DNA of 64,000 nucleotides from Xanthostigma xanthostigma (GCA_963575645.1 OY754465.1:5456001-5520000); one strand, 5' to 3'; numbered from the stretch's first letter, positions 21,467-32,674 are shown. Notes: generated from the letters alone by a model not told the origin. Program-made: numbers and translations.

Positions 21467-21739
21467 TATAATACGCGCCACGAATCTAAAAGGCTCGGAA
21501 GTTAGATGCGAATGCGGGCTTGCGCTTGTACAGTCTGTTGAAAAACTACATACTCGCAACTCAACAAAACTAAAATAGCAATAACGACTTGACAATAGCG
21601 TGCTCGACTGTTCTTTAAAGCAGGAAAGCGACAAGTGACAAAGGCAACGAGCGATCACGGCCAATCATCGACGAGCGCACGTTCCGTGCAGGTAGCTGGG
21701 AGGTGGTGGGAGTATCAACGACTTTAAAATGTGCCTTTG
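21467..21739. mobile_element. MITE family A, copy 4 (right end lost)
   Basis: The left tip TATAATACGCGCCACGAATC and the interior are intact, but after AAAATGTGCCTTTG the copy switches to unrelated sequence (TTAAGTTTTTCAAAATCCTG), so about 55 bp of the right end are missing. The junction leads straight into the hammerhead-like motif at 21757. Confidence 0.8.
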
Positions 21740-21756
21740 TTAAGTTTTTCAAAATC

Positions 21757-21787
21757 CTGAGGAAAGCTTAAATCTTGATGCCGAAAC
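21757..21787 (+). ncRNA. Hammerhead-like core, plus strand
   Basis: CTGAGGA … CCGAAAC, followed by GTTAACCATTATTTATG. The downstream part resembles that after the motif at 50941 (GTTGAACAATAAATAATG). Stem II pairing is weak here, so this copy is probably degenerate. Confidence 0.3.
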
Positions 21788-22421
21788 GTTAACCATTATT
21801 TATGTTTAGCGAATAAATATTGTTTTTAAAGCCTTATATCACATAAAAGTTTTTGAAAAATAATTAGGTAGGTACTATTTTGCTAGACATCAGAGTAAAA
21901 ATTTTTAACAATAAAAATATAGACGAAATTTACTGCTTGGAAACAGTCTGGAAGTAAGCTATACGTTTACTAATTGATTATTTTTTTGTTTCATAGTTGT
22001 TTTGTTACAATTTGCACTTCCGGTGTGTTTTTATTTATATAAATACAATCATTAAAAAAAAGGACGGCGAATATTTCTAACAATAATTTATCATAATGAT
22101 GTTTACGGAACAGAGATAGAAAATTATTATTTTTAAACCTTGCAAACAATGACAGTGAAAATTTTAATAACTATGTTTGTAGGTCTGTATGTTCAAGTAA
22201 ATTGTATGACGTGTAAATAATTATAATATAAGTGCGTTAATTAGTTTCTGAAATAATATATAATTATACCTTTTTAGTCTATCTATTATTATACGATATC
22301 AATCTTGACTTTTCGGTGGATATTTCAATTTGACCTCCTATATATAAAGATATTTGGAATTATCAATCGACCAATTTTTCAGCCAAATATATTAACAAAA
22401 AATAATGATTAATACATTGAC

Positions 22422-22450
22422 GTTTCGGTCCGGATTTGGAACTTCTTCAG
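22422..22450 (-). ncRNA. Hammerhead-like core, minus strand
   Basis: On the minus strand: CTGAAGA, then AGTTCC…GGACC, which can form a 4-bp stem, then GAAACGTC. Core residues match CUGANGA … GAAAC. Stems I and III are not verified. Confidence 0.42.
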
Positions 22451-22506
22451 AAATATTAACGAATTACAAGGCGCGGCATTCATATCTATTGATTTTTAAG
22501 TATAGA

Positions 22507-22987
22507 TTCTTTTTTTAACAGCGTGTATAGAAATCAAATAGACGAACAAATATTTCAAGTAACTTTTTTATCAAAACTTAAAAATGAAAGAGAAACGGGC
22601 TTTCAAAGTTTTATGAAATTTTGAGGTCGGTCCTGGCATTATGTTATGTCACTATGGAAATATTTTATGTCATTATCAAGTATTCACAGAAATTGTTCGA
22701 AGGTGTTCCTGTTTTGTTGGACATACAAAGATGCGTGCATCATTATATAGCCATGCTTGTAGTAGCGATAAAGGCCTTCCGCGAATTATTTGGTATGAAT
22801 TTCCGATTCGTGCTATTATTTCTTCGTGTGTTAACCGGGCTTTTGAATTAATTACATTATTTTTTTTTTTAATTTAATTAAACTTTGAACGGCTGTTTCT
22901 CTCTCATTTTTGAGTTTTGATAAAAAAGTTACTTAAAATATTTGTTCGTCTATTTGATTTCTACGTGTTGCTAAAAAAACAAAGAAT
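22507..22987. mobile_element. Palindromic element, ~480 bp
   Basis: The left arm (AGAAATCAAATAGACGAACA … AAAAATGAAAGAGAAAC) and the right arm (…GTTTCTCTCTCATTTTT … TGTTCGTCTATTTGATTTCT) are complementary over about 110 bp. The 240-bp centre has 76- and 78-codon overlapping frames (22621, 22641) without recognisable similarity. Confidence 0.8.
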
Positions 22988-23396
22988 TAACTTATAGTAT
23001 ATAAACTCAAAAACTACCGAACGGATTTTTATACGGTTTTCACTAATATTTTACTCAAATATTTCGGTTAGTTACGATATTATAATATACAAACTATACA
23101 GAGCAATAAAAACTTTCTTTCTTTGAATTTATATGTGTATAATTTAAATTTTCAATTCTTGGAGGTTCATTCAAGACAAAAGTTGTTATTTATTTTTTGT
23201 TCAGGTCAGCTGATAATAAGTTTCTGTGAATTAATCTATTCATATTTTAATATCAGTTGATAAACCCGAACTATCGTAGGCTATATAACAACATTTCCTA
23301 TCTGTATAGAATTACAAATTTTACAGAAATACGGGAGTAAAATAAAATCTATTACCTATATAAAAGCTTTCAACTATAGCTAATGTTTTTTCTTCA

Positions 23397-23702
23397 TACC
23401 TCGATCGAAAGTATAATATGCATACTTTCGGCAGACAGTTTTACGCATTGGCGGGATTACACGCACTTATGTGGGAAGTACGTACGTTCTGGCGGGCAGT
23501 AAAAGCAACATATCAACTGTTGTTTAGATGTCGTTTCCATAGCAACCCTATTACATTTTAGCTAATAGTCGCGAACAGATGTCATTCGTGTTTTTACGCA
23601 TAACCTTCAAAGCTGCTTGCTTGGATTTTTTTTGTATTTGTATGTAATTAATAAGTAATTAATTAATTAATGTATTTAATATGCGTACTTACGACCGAGG
23701 TA
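23397..23702. mobile_element. Short TIR element, ~305 bp
   Basis: TACCTCGATCG…AATATGCATACTT at the left pairs with AATATGCGTACTTACGACCGAGGTA at the right. No ORF. Confidence 0.55.
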
Positions 23703-23720
23703 TAAAGAAAAATAGTATAG

Positions 23721-23835
23721 ACACCACAGTGGCCGAAAGTTTGATATCTTGCACTGCGCGTCATTATTCCGTCGGCTTCACCTCGGGCATCATGGCGCGC
23801 AGTGCAAGAATATCAAAATTTCGACCCTTGTGGTG
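23721..23835. mobile_element. Palindromic mini-element, 115 bp
   Basis: ACACCACAGTGGCCGAAAGTTTGATATCTTGCACTGCGCG (left; only part shown in the right-hand complement) pairs with CGCGCAGTGCAAGAATATCA…ACCCTTGTGGTGT. The arms cover nearly all of the element, so the transcript would fold into a long hairpin. Confidence 0.7.
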
Positions 23836-24074
23836 TGATATAAACTATTAGCTAATAAGAGAACTTTCTGATTTTGTGTTCACAATATTGGATAGATGGG
23901 TATGTCTCGTTTTGAACGGAAATTTGGTGATACGAAGTGTTGAATGATCACCCAAGATTTGTAATTTTTTAAATTTTGCATTTTATATTTATGCGCTAGT
24001 GCGTAATGAGTCATTTTACATTCATGTCAAGCAGCTGTTTTTATAGGGGGTAGTGCGTTTTGCAACATGGATAG

Positions 24075-24562
24075 TAGTGATGTGCCGGATATCCGTATCC
24101 GCGTATATCCGAGGGAGAAGAAAGATCCGCATCCGTATTAAATTTCAATTCATAGATTAAATTTTATATAAGTGATTAGGTGATAATGAGAAACTGTTAA
24201 ATTCCATTCAGATTATTTTTTATTTTTTAAAATCGTATTTGGCACCTTTATATTGCAAACATTTATCGTAGTGAGTAACATACCAATAGTACATAACTCA
24301 AAGGTACTAAATCAACTATCTTTATAATGAGATATTGCACATCGATCTTTGGAAAGAGACAATCTGTTATGAGAGTTTACCCTTAAAGAGGTCAATAACT
24401 TTTTCCCATAACAGATAGTCTCTTTCCAAAGGTCGATGTGCAATATTTACCGTCGCGTAGTCTAAGATAGTTTTGATCCGTATCCGCGGAGCTTGAAACC
24501 AAATATCCGTATTCAGATCCGTATCCGCGGATATACATTTTTAACGATCCGGCACATCACTA
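24075..24562. mobile_element. Non-autonomous hAT element H1, copy 2
   Basis: TIR TAGTGATGTGCCGGAT at both ends and a perfect 8-bp duplication, ATGGATAG (24067-24074 and 24563-24570). Slightly shorter than copy 1. The same central hairpin and ATCCGTATCCG subterminal repeats are present. Confidence 0.95.
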
Positions 24563-24570
24563 ATGGATAG

Positions 24571-25321
24571 GGATACTTGTACTAAAATAGTTACTGCGGC
24601 GATGAGAGTGGAACCCACCGTTTAATAAACGATTTGTATTTTTTATTGTTTTTATAATAGTAGGTACTGGAGCAGAGGGTTTAATAATTATGTATTTTAA
24701 TGTAATATTTACGCGGTGTATAAACATTGGTGAAAGTAACGTTAAAAACTAAAATTAAAGTTTGTTTGTTTTTATTAATTCTTACGATTGAGCTATAATT
24801 ACATAAACGATTATTTTAATTTCCCTTTTTAATTGTTTTTATTTACGTTTCTACTTTTACATTAATTAATTATTAGATACAATAAAGTGTAAAACTTATA
24901 TACTAAGAAAGTTTCGTAAGCCGTTACGATCTCTGATCGTCAATATTTTTTTTTTAAATTACATTATTTTAAAAGGGAGATAGTTTTGATTTCCTCTTTT
25001 TTTACTCTGCAGAAATACCTAAAAATTACAAAATTCATGGCGAAAATTTGTTTGCGTCTAATATCTTTAAAAACGACAAAGCTATATGCTTATTCAAAGT
25101 TTAATTTTATGGCATACGCTATGCCGTTCGGAGTGAGTATAGTAAATCATGAAGAGTGCGTAAAATTAAATGTAATGTCAATTAGGAAGTTTGCCATATC
25201 CAAATAATATGTATATCTTCATGACTTACTATATTATTACCTGCTTATAAATTATATGACACTTTTTATGGTGCGTGAAATCATAATCGGTCAGTCTCGT
25301 TTGTGGTCTCACATAAAAAAA
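24571..25321. other. AT-rich stretch, nothing recognised
   Basis: Contains only a 73-codon open frame at 24986-25207 without similarity or splice context. No transposon ends are seen. Confidence 0.45.
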
Positions 25322-25965
25322 ATTGGTTGTCTGTAAAGTCGGTTTTACGTGATAACGTATTCCGTAATACATAACCTAAACCTCCCAAAATTTGGTTTCA
25401 ATCCGCTTATCCTTGGTGTCGGAATGATAAGAAATGTCAAAAATGACGTTTGCAACTGTCAAAGTAGGATTTATGTTCTAATAATCAGTTATTCCAATAG
25501 TTAACTTAGAAGGCGTTGCATTTCACAAAATACTAATGTCAAAAAATTGAATTAAACATTAGAAATGCAGCCGTTGTCATGTTAAGACAAGACATACGTT
25601 ATCTTCTAATTTCCATGTACGGCAAACAAAGACGACCGACCGCGTCGCGCCATGCATTAAACAACATTGCATTTATACAGCTATTTTTCTATATAAATTT
25701 GTATAAAAAAACTGTTTAGGCAAATTCTGTTATACGAAATCTATGTAAAATGTTCTCCTCTTTCGTTTAAGACTGGTTTCAAACCGATCTGATTTAAATT
25801 GAGCGAGAAATTAGCAAAAAGCACCCACAGGGTCAGGCGGAACGTTACGCGTTATGAACGTTAGAATTTAGGAACGTTACACTTTTTCGTGCATGCAGCC
25901 GGTGTTTTATCAATTTATAAGATTGGTGATTCATCAATTTATAAGACGTTATCACGTCAAAAAAT
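25322..25965. repeat. Dispersed repeat R2, copy 1 (partner 53170-53752)
   Basis: Starts with TTGGTTGTCTGTAAAGTCGG and GTGATAACGTATTCCGTAAT and ends with TTCATCAATTTATAAGACGT followed by TATCACGTCA. GTGATAACGT near the left and ACGTTATCAC near the right are inverted, so this may be a TIR element. The interior differs between copies while the two ends agree closely. Confidence 0.75.
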
Positions 25966-26259
25966 TAAATATGAACATAAAAATATCAAAATAATTATTT
26001 CAGCATTTTTTTAAGTTATAGTTTTTATTATGATCAAACACTATGATGATTATAGTATTTTCATCAAATATAGAAACTTCCGAATTATAACTATAAAAAA
26101 TGATTTTTTCAAATAATAAAATACTTTTTGCAAATGTACTATGCATTACTGAACACCAGAATCAGTTCATAACGGATTAATTTTAAGTTTTCTGCGGCCT
26201 ATATTACTCTGTGATTACTTGTACTAATAAATTATTTTGACGATTCGTTTTTATCTAAC

Positions 26260-26965
26260 GGCCGCTGCACACGAGGCTAGCCGGTAGGCTGGGTACGAAG
26301 CTAGAAATGACGTCACTGCGGGCTGGCCTGCTAGCTCACAAGATAGGTTTTAAAATTAGAACAAGGGCAATTTTCCCTGCGAGAGTTACTGCTAGATATG
26401 AACAAGAACCTGTCAGGAAGCAGTATCGTGTCACATGGGCACTTGAACAAACACCCACAAACCAACATGGTGTCGCATTCTGTTCAGAGTCAGACAACAG
26501 ACACGTTTTGCTCTGTGTTTATATTCGAACTGTCACTGCGCGCGCACCAGATCTATCCACAAATCGAGCTTGAAAAATAGTCTCGTGTAAAGCGAGCTCT
26601 TAACAGCAATCAAGAAAACCAGTGCTAGAAAACTAGTAGGCAAAACTAGCAAAGAATCTAGCAGCTACTGCTAGATATGAACAAGAACCTATCAGGAAGC
26701 AGTATTGTGTCACATGGGCACTTGAACAAACACCCACAAACCAACATGGTGTCGCATTCTGTTCAGAGTCAGACAACAGACACGTTTTGCTCTGTGTATT
26801 CGAACTGTCACTGCGCGCGCACCAGATCTATCCACAAATCGAGCTTGAAAAATAGTCTCGTGTGAAGCGAGCTCTTAACAGCAATCAAGAAAACCAGTGC
26901 TAGAAAACTAGTAGGCAAAACTAGCAAAGAATCTAGCAGCGTTTCTAGCCTCGTGTGCAGCGGCC
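26260..26965. mobile_element. MITE family C (TIR GGCCGCTGCACACGAGGCT), copy 1 with internal duplication
   Basis: GGCCGCTGCACACGAGGCTAG at the left is the exact complement of CTAGCCTCGTGTGCAGCGGCC at the right. The interior contains a direct tandem duplication with period 279 bp (units starting at GCTAGATATGAACAAGAACC, 26391 and 26670). Related copies are at 37158, 39819, 47711 and 53832. No transposase. Confidence 0.85.
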
Positions 26966-27588
26966 TTAAGACGTTACTATTTTCGAAGAACAATCTGCAA
27001 CTAAACCAGAAAAGAATTTTCTACGTCATAATTGCATTATTTATTAATTATACAATATTATTGAAATTAAAAAAAAAAACTGCATCTTTTCTTAGTGCAC
27101 ATTGCTTACTGTGAACTAACATAGTTATATGCCAGTGAATTTTTTTCGTCTGAATAAATCAGAATATAAAATATTCGTCTTATGTATGTGTACTAGACGA
27201 GACGAAACTTCTTCAACTTTATTGTAAAACTTTGCCTTGTAACCGGGATATGTTGAATAATTTAATCACCGTCATAGAAGTGGAATACTACGTAATAATT
27301 TGAGGAATAACCGTGTCCGACCAAAAACCGAACAGTATTTGTAATAGTTATCATTTTATTGTTTTGTCCGACTTGTATTTGCTTAGAGATGGTTGACAAA
27401 AGATATCAAGTAGTAAAATGCCAAACGAAAAAAATAAGAGATTCGTTTAAATCAGGGGTCGCCAACTTGCGGATCGCTCTTTTAATGTAAAGTTGCGACT
27501 CTCCACTCTCCAGTTCCATACGTAAAAAATAATCATTTTACAAAAAGAATTAATTAATTTATTAATCTCATACGGGATAAACATAAGT

Positions 27589-29859
27589 GTGTCTGAATAC
27601 ACACGTGTTACAAAGACTAGTAAAACTTGTATAGACAATATATGTACAAATTTAAATAATTATAGTACAAAAGTTTTAAGTTGTTTTATGTCTGATCATG
27701 ATTGTCAAATTTTAAATACTAATATTGGTAATTTTAATATAAAAAATAAGTATGGCAATATTAATGAAATTAAAAAATGTAGACCTATTACTGAAAATGG
27801 CTTAGCATATTTGTGTGAAATGGCGTCTGATACCGATTGGACTGTGCTCCATGAGAATGATAACCCTGAGGAAAAATTTGATGTTTTTTTAAATATAGTA
27901 CTCAAACTAACTGAAACAGCTTTTCCGGAAAAAAATGTGAAATGCACAACCAAAATACGGCAAACAAAAAACTGGTTCAATGATGAATTAAAAGAACTGC
28001 GAGATAAGATTAAAGTGCTGTCACAAAAAGTTAAAAGGGAAAAGGAAAATAATGATATTCTTGACCTCAGGAATTTCAGGAGATCTTACAAATTGAAAAT
28101 TAAGGAAGCAAAAAGTCAGGCAAATAATGATTTATTTCTGAAATCAAAAATTTTTTCTAAAACAGCTTGGCAAATCATAAATAGAGAAAGAAAAATTAAT
28201 AAAACTACTATAGGAAATGACATAAATATCAGTGCAGATGATTTTAATAATTATTTCGTATCTATTGCAAATGAGTTATTACAAAAATTGAACACAATAT
28301 CAATCGATGACCCTTACCGTTATCTTAATAATTTGAAAATCTCAAATAAAGATACAATATTTCTAAACCCTGTAAATCAAACTGAGATGATCGAGATAAT
28401 AAACAATCTAAATTCAAGTGAAAGCAGAGATGTATTTGGATTAAATGCTAGAATTTTGAAATGTATACGGGAATATATCGCTGAGCCTCTCTGTGATATA
28501 TTTAATTGTTGCATTGCAAATGGAGTATTTCCAAAGAACATGAAAGTGACAAAAGTAATTGCGGTCTATAAAAAAGGAGATGTAAAAAACATGTCAAATT
28601 ATCGACCTATATCGACCATCCCAATTCTTTCTAAACTTTTTGAGTATGTCCTTAAATTTAGATTTGTTGGTTTTCTGGAAAAAAATAATTTTTTTTCCAA
28701 ATTTCAGTTTGGCTTCAGAGCGAAAAACTCAACAATCAAGGCATTGATTGAGATTGTAAACAAAATTTTTGAAGGTAAAGATAATGGTCTGTTTAATAGT
28801 GCTGTTGCCGTGGATCTTAGCAAGGCCTTTGACTGTGTGTCTCACGACATTTTGCTAAATAAATTTGCCTTTTATGGTTTTAGGGGACAAACACTTAAAT
28901 TAATATCGTCATATCTCACTGAGAGATATCAATATGTCATGTGCGGAGAAAATAAATCCAAAATGAAAAAAATAAAACATGGTGTCCCACAAGGTTCGGT
29001 CCTCGGACCTATTATGTTTATTGTCTACGTAAACGACTTAGTGGAGAATATTTCCTCAGGAGATACATACATGTACGCAGACGATACAACCATAATTCTA
29101 CAAGATGGAAACAAAAATTTTTTAACAGAAAAATGTCAAAGAGCACAGTCGGAAGCCTTGAGATGGTTCACGGCAAATAAACTTCATGTAAATCCCGAGA
29201 AAACACAATATATTGAGCTATTGTCTAATAACAATAATAATAAAGAAATAAAACTACTGGGATTGACAATTGATGCCAACTTGACTTGGAAAAATCATGT
29301 AAACTATTTAAGTACAAGTTTATCGAAAATATTTTTTTTGTTGCGAAAACTAAAAAATAGTGTTTCACAAACAGTGCTTCGAATGGCATACTTCTCATTA
29401 TTTCACTCTAAAATGATTTATGGTATCGAATTGTGGGGTAATGCCGCCTCTGCTTCGAAAGTGTTTTTGCAACAAAAGAAAGTTATAAGATTGATCTCGG
29501 ATGCTGGGTTTAGACAGGAATGCAGGCCATTATTTAAGCGATTAAATATTTTGTCATTGCCATGTCAATATATATACAGCTGTTTAATTATTGTTAAAAA
29601 TAATATGAACAATTTCAATAATCATACTGTGTTGCATAATCATGATACTAGGAAAAAGTTAAATCTTTGCCTACCATTACACAAATATGCTAAGACTACA
29701 TACGGACCAAATTTCTATGGTGTAAAATTTTTTAATAAATTGCCATTGGAAATAAGAACTTTAGAAACAAAATATTTTAAAAGAAATGTGAAAAAATTGT
29801 TATTAGAAAATAGTTTCTATAGCATAAAGGAATTCCTTGACTGTCAGAATGTACATTAA
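27589..29859 (+). CDS. 5'-truncated non-LTR retrotransposon ORF2 (reverse transcriptase)
   Basis: An open frame of 756 codons with no natural start (first codon GTG). Residues 1-50 (TKTSKTCIDNI … SDHDC) are the C-terminal end of an APE-type endonuclease domain; the rest of that domain and any ORF1 are absent. Residues 300-540 carry the reverse transcriptase: NYRPIS, FQFGFR, catalytic DLSKAFD at 409-415, GVPQGSVLGP at 465-474 and YADD at 496-499. The remainder is the usual thumb/C-terminal region (…YGPNFYG…FNKLP). The stop TAA is followed after a few bases by an (ATT)n tail, typical of I/Jockey-superfamily LINEs. The 5' truncation is how most target-primed insertions look. The frame is intact over its whole length, so the insertion is young or strongly conserved. 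It codes for the copying enzyme of the element, not for a host function. Confidence 0.95.
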   Translation: MSEYTRVTKTSKTCIDNICTNLNNYSTKVLSCFMSDHDCQILNTNIGNFNIKNKYGNINEIKKCRPITENGLAYLCEMASDTDWTVLHENDNPEEKFDVFLNIVLKLTETAFPEKNVKCTTKIRQTKNWFNDELKELRDKIKVLSQKVKREKENNDILDLRNFRRSYKLKIKEAKSQANNDLFLKSKIFSKTAWQIINRERKINKTTIGNDINISADDFNNYFVSIANELLQKLNTISIDDPYRYLNNLKISNKDTIFLNPVNQTEMIEIINNLNSSESRDVFGLNARILKCIREYIAEPLCDIFNCCIANGVFPKNMKVTKVIAVYKKGDVKNMSNYRPISTIPILSKLFEYVLKFRFVGFLEKNNFFSKFQFGFRAKNSTIKALIEIVNKIFEGKDNGLFNSAVAVDLSKAFDCVSHDILLNKFAFYGFRGQTLKLISSYLTERYQYVMCGENKSKMKKIKHGVPQGSVLGPIMFIVYVNDLVENISSGDTYMYADDTTIILQDGNKNFLTEKCQRAQSEALRWFTANKLHVNPEKTQYIELLSNNNNNKEIKLLGLTIDANLTWKNHVNYLSTSLSKIFFLLRKLKNSVSQTVLRMAYFSLFHSKMIYGIELWGNAASASKVFLQQKKVIRLISDAGFRQECRPLFKRLNILSLPCQYIYSCLIIVKNNMNNFNNHTVLHNHDTRKKLNLCLPLHKYAKTTYGPNFYGVKFFNKLPLEIRTLETKYFKRNVKKLLLENSFYSIKEFLDCQNVH

Positions 29860-29908
29860 TTATGTAGAAATGACAATAAATTAAATTATTATTATTATTA
29901 TTATATAA
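29860..29908 (+). repeat. LINE 3' end with (ATT)n tail
   Basis: Short 3' UTR and about seven ATT/TTA units, followed by ATATAAACCC. This marks the 3' terminus of the retrotransposon. Confidence 0.8.
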
Positions 29909-30531
29909 ACCCTTAAAAAATCCAATCGATCCATGATTGATCACCATGTCTATCTCTCAGCCATTTCCACTCGCGTCTCACCCGCACCGCCGCCCCCGTC
30001 GCGACGTGTCGTCCTCGGATATGATATATTATATCTATATAAGCAAATACTATAATACTGAAACGAAAATGTTTAGTGGCTCTTTAAAAACTGGGAAATT
30101 TTGTAAATTGTAACTTTTGGCTCTTCCGTCTCAAAAGGTTTAAATATAACCTGTCTTCTATGTATATTGAATATGAACTTAAGATTTCTAGTTTGAACGC
30201 TTTGGATATGAGACCCTAAAAATAAATATTAGTCTGTTCATCAGGTTCATAAAAACACTAGTTGTAATCCCAAACCTTGACGACGAAATAATGTATGTTG
30301 CTAATAAGTTTTTAGACAAAATACAGTCCTTAAATTTTTGTCGGGGCGATTTTTCAAGGGCATTTTTTAATTCTTACTAAAAAGTTAAATTTCAATTTTG
30401 AAAGAATTTCCAGAATGTTTTCGTTTTTTTTAAATTCAACAAACACTAGCTTGACTTGAATTTGACAAAACGGCAGTTTCAACTTTAAATCCACATTTAA
30501 AGCTGAAAGTCATATCAGAAACCCAGCCTAA

Positions 30532-31047
30532 GGCCTCTTGTTAACGACAATGGATAACGGCCCGATTTTTATGACGGGCGACGGGCCGACGCCCAGTGTT
30601 CAATAGGTAAGTGCGGGTGTTTGTTAACGCGACGGGCATGTAACCGTTGCTACAAAAGTCAACGTATATCCGCACGTCGCCCCTCGGCGCGACGTCGGTC
30701 GGTCCGATGCAGTAGACCACGTCATTTCATAGAAGTCTGTTGACGATGACAAATGTGCGCGCACGTTTTTACCTATACCTACCTTGTTCTGTTCATTGTG
30801 AATATGGAGTTTAAAATTGATATTGATATGGATTTATTAATTAGCCTTGTTCATAATAGGCCAGTGTTGGGACAAGACTAGAAAATTACAAAAATAAACA
30901 AGCAAGACATAATATAACGTACTTGCACTTCTTAGCCCTTCAAGTATAGAACTGTTATCGATAACAATGGACGCGCTCACGTATATGCGGATCGTGTACA
31001 AAGGTAACCGTTTCGCGTCGGCCCGTTACCCGTTGACTAATGAGCCG
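30532..31047. mobile_element. PIF/Harbinger-type non-autonomous element
   Basis: Flanked by the 3-bp duplication TAA (30529-30531 and 31048-31050), the target size and sequence usual for PIF/Harbinger. The ends GGCCTCTTGTTAACGACAAT and TTGACTAATGAGCCG are imperfect inverted repeats; the inner GGATAACGGCCCG pairs with CGGCCCGTTACCC. It contains the truncated MADF start at 30804, and MADF/Myb proteins are the second gene of Harbinger transposons. Confidence 0.7.
30804..30881 (+). pseudogene. Truncated MADF-domain protein start of a Harbinger-like transposon
   Basis: Twenty-five codons starting MEFKIDIDMDLLISLV and continuing HNRPVLG, then stop. The pattern LLISLVxNRPVLW is how the MADF DNA-binding domain begins; here the expected W is G and a stop follows four codons after the motif. 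The rest of the protein is missing. This supports the Harbinger assignment of the surrounding element. Confidence 0.65.
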
Positions 31048-31089
31048 TAAGACTAAACTACGCACCTTTTTCCAACTACAATGACAACT

Positions 31090-31335
31090 TCAATTGCGTG
31101 CATACTGAGATTAGTTACCACGATGCTGCTCCCAAATTGTCCACCCCTAAACGGTATTTCGATTCTTCTATAGCAGCAAGCGGTCTGGCAGACACAATCA
31201 GAATCCTGCAAGACAGACAGACTGAAAAACGAGGTGTGTGTGTTCCACCGTACGGCGCGATCGGGCGGCGGGCGGTAATAGAATGCAGTTGTGGGGCAGA
31301 CATTGCGCCGCCGCCCGCTTTTGATGAGCACCTAT
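31090..31335. other. GC- and CpG-rich patch with open frames on both strands
   Basis: Unlike its surroundings this stretch is GC-rich and open in three frames (83-92 codons; one plus, two minus). None of the peptides resembles a known family, and no transposon ends frame it. It might be an exon or regulatory CpG-rich DNA; I cannot decide. Confidence 0.3.
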
Positions 31336-31432
31336 ATACTGCAAAATAATAATGTACGAATATATATTCAGACAAGGGGTGTTACAAAAGTCTGCATTCG
31401 CAAACGGGAAGCATTCGCATAATTTCTTATAT

Positions 31433-31810
31433 TCACCGAGCGGTGTAGCGTTGTGGTGAGAGCACTAAGACTCTCATTCGGGAGGTACTGGGTTCGAATC
31501 CCGGCGAGGGCAGATGTGGCTGGAACTTTTTCCCGCTGCCTCTCGCCGAGAAACGGTAATTCCTGTACCGGGCGTCTTGTTGAGGTTTTCCATGGTTTCC
31601 CTCAATAATTCCAGATAAATATCGAAGTGGTTCCTAATGCAAGGTCATGGCCCATTACCTGGCAAACTCCTATGGTTAAAATTTGCCTACCGTATGCTAA
31701 TGTCCCAAAATTTCTTCATTAGCTCATTGCTATTAAGTGGATAGAAAATAACAGGAAATGTGATAGATCGAAAATAGTAATGGTAGTAAGAGTATCTGGT
31801 AACACAAGAA
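31433..31810 (+). mobile_element. tRNA-derived SINE, complete copy
   Basis: The head contains an A-box-like TAGCGTTGTGGTGAGAGCA and the B box GGTTCGAATCCC, followed by GGCGAGGGCAGATGTGGCTG. The body and tail match the other copies (CTCGCCGAGAAACGG, CCATGGTTTCCCTCAATAAT). The head shape points to a tRNA ancestor, but the identity is not clear. Confidence 0.8.
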
Positions 31811-31870
31811 AGTTTGTAGACTATATTATAGAATAGTCCGGTCAAAATAGACAAAAAAAATTGGTATAGG

Positions 31871-32475
31871 TTTACAATAATTCGCATAGAGCTGAAAATT
31901 GATACAGGTCTTAGGTGCACTATTACAAATATCAAAAGTCCCCACGGATCATACAACTGTTAAAAAATTTATTAAAGGTCAACGGTTAAAAGTATCGGTT
32001 TTTTGCACTTTTCTCGTAAACGGTAAATGTTATCTAAAAAGAGGTCAGACAAAAGTTGTAGGTCATGCAATTGTCTACAAGAATTGTTTTTATACTTTTT
32101 TCCTTACGAATCACCATTCTTTTGAAATGGTGATTTCATACATCGAAAATACTAATATGCATTTTAATATTTAACGTACATTTTCGATAAATACGTTCAG
32201 TACGTATATAGACATTTTGGTCCCATATCTCAGGAATAGTGATTCGTAGTAAAAAAAGTATAAGAACAGTTTTTGTAGACAATTGCATGATCTACAACTT
32301 TTGTCTGACATATTTTTAGATAACATTAACCGGTTACGAGAAAAGTGCAAGAAACCAATAATTTTGACGTTTGACCTTGAATAAATTTTGAAGCAGATGT
32401 AGAATCGGTGGGAACTTAAGACCTGTGCGGCACACAGGCTGTGCCAATTTTCAACTCTATACGAATTATAGTAAA
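31871..32475. mobile_element. Palindromic element, ~605 bp
   Basis: TTTACAATAATTCGCATAGAG pairs with CTCTATACGAATTATAGTAAA at the ends. Inner arms pair (GCACTTTTCTCGTAAACGGT with the GGTTACGAGAAAAGTGC region; GTAGACAATTGCATGA with TCATGCAATTGTCTAC). No protein is recognised. Confidence 0.8.
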
Positions 32476-32643
32476 TTGAAATGTTTATTTTATAATCATT
32501 TTTGTTAACGATAAATTTAATTAGTCTTCTACTACAAAATTTGTAGATTTGCGATCCTTAATCGAAATAATTGGATGGAGAAATAGCGGCTATGGATCAA
32601 TAAATGCTGTACTTTGTATTATTCATTTAATATATTATCTTAC

Positions 32644-32674
32644 GTTTCGGCACATTGTTTATTGCCATCTTCAG
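32644..32674 (-). ncRNA. Hammerhead-like core, minus strand
   Basis: On the minus strand: CTGAAGA, TGGCA…TGCC (a clear stem II), then GAAACGTAAG. Among the copies here this has one of the best stem II pairings. The cleavage site and stem III are not established. Confidence 0.45.

Larger units (their letters stand above)
27445..30145. mobile_element. hAT-like element split by a LINE
   Basis: The left end CAGGGGTCGCCAACTTGCGG at 27453 is a hAT-type terminus. The right part (GGCTCTTTAAAAACTGG … TGGCTCTTCCGTCTCAAAAG) looks like the other end with the last dozen bases lost. The same 8-mer GTTTAAAT flanks both sides (27445-27452 and 30138-30145), consistent with a hAT target duplication. The LINE at about 27585-29905 sits inside. 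Confidence 0.55.

Noticed and set aside
26307-26865. Repeated frames (MNKNLSGSSIVSHGHLNK…) suggesting a duplicated gene
   Set aside because: They lie in MITE family C and are copies of its internal 279-bp duplication; the same text occurs in other family C copies.
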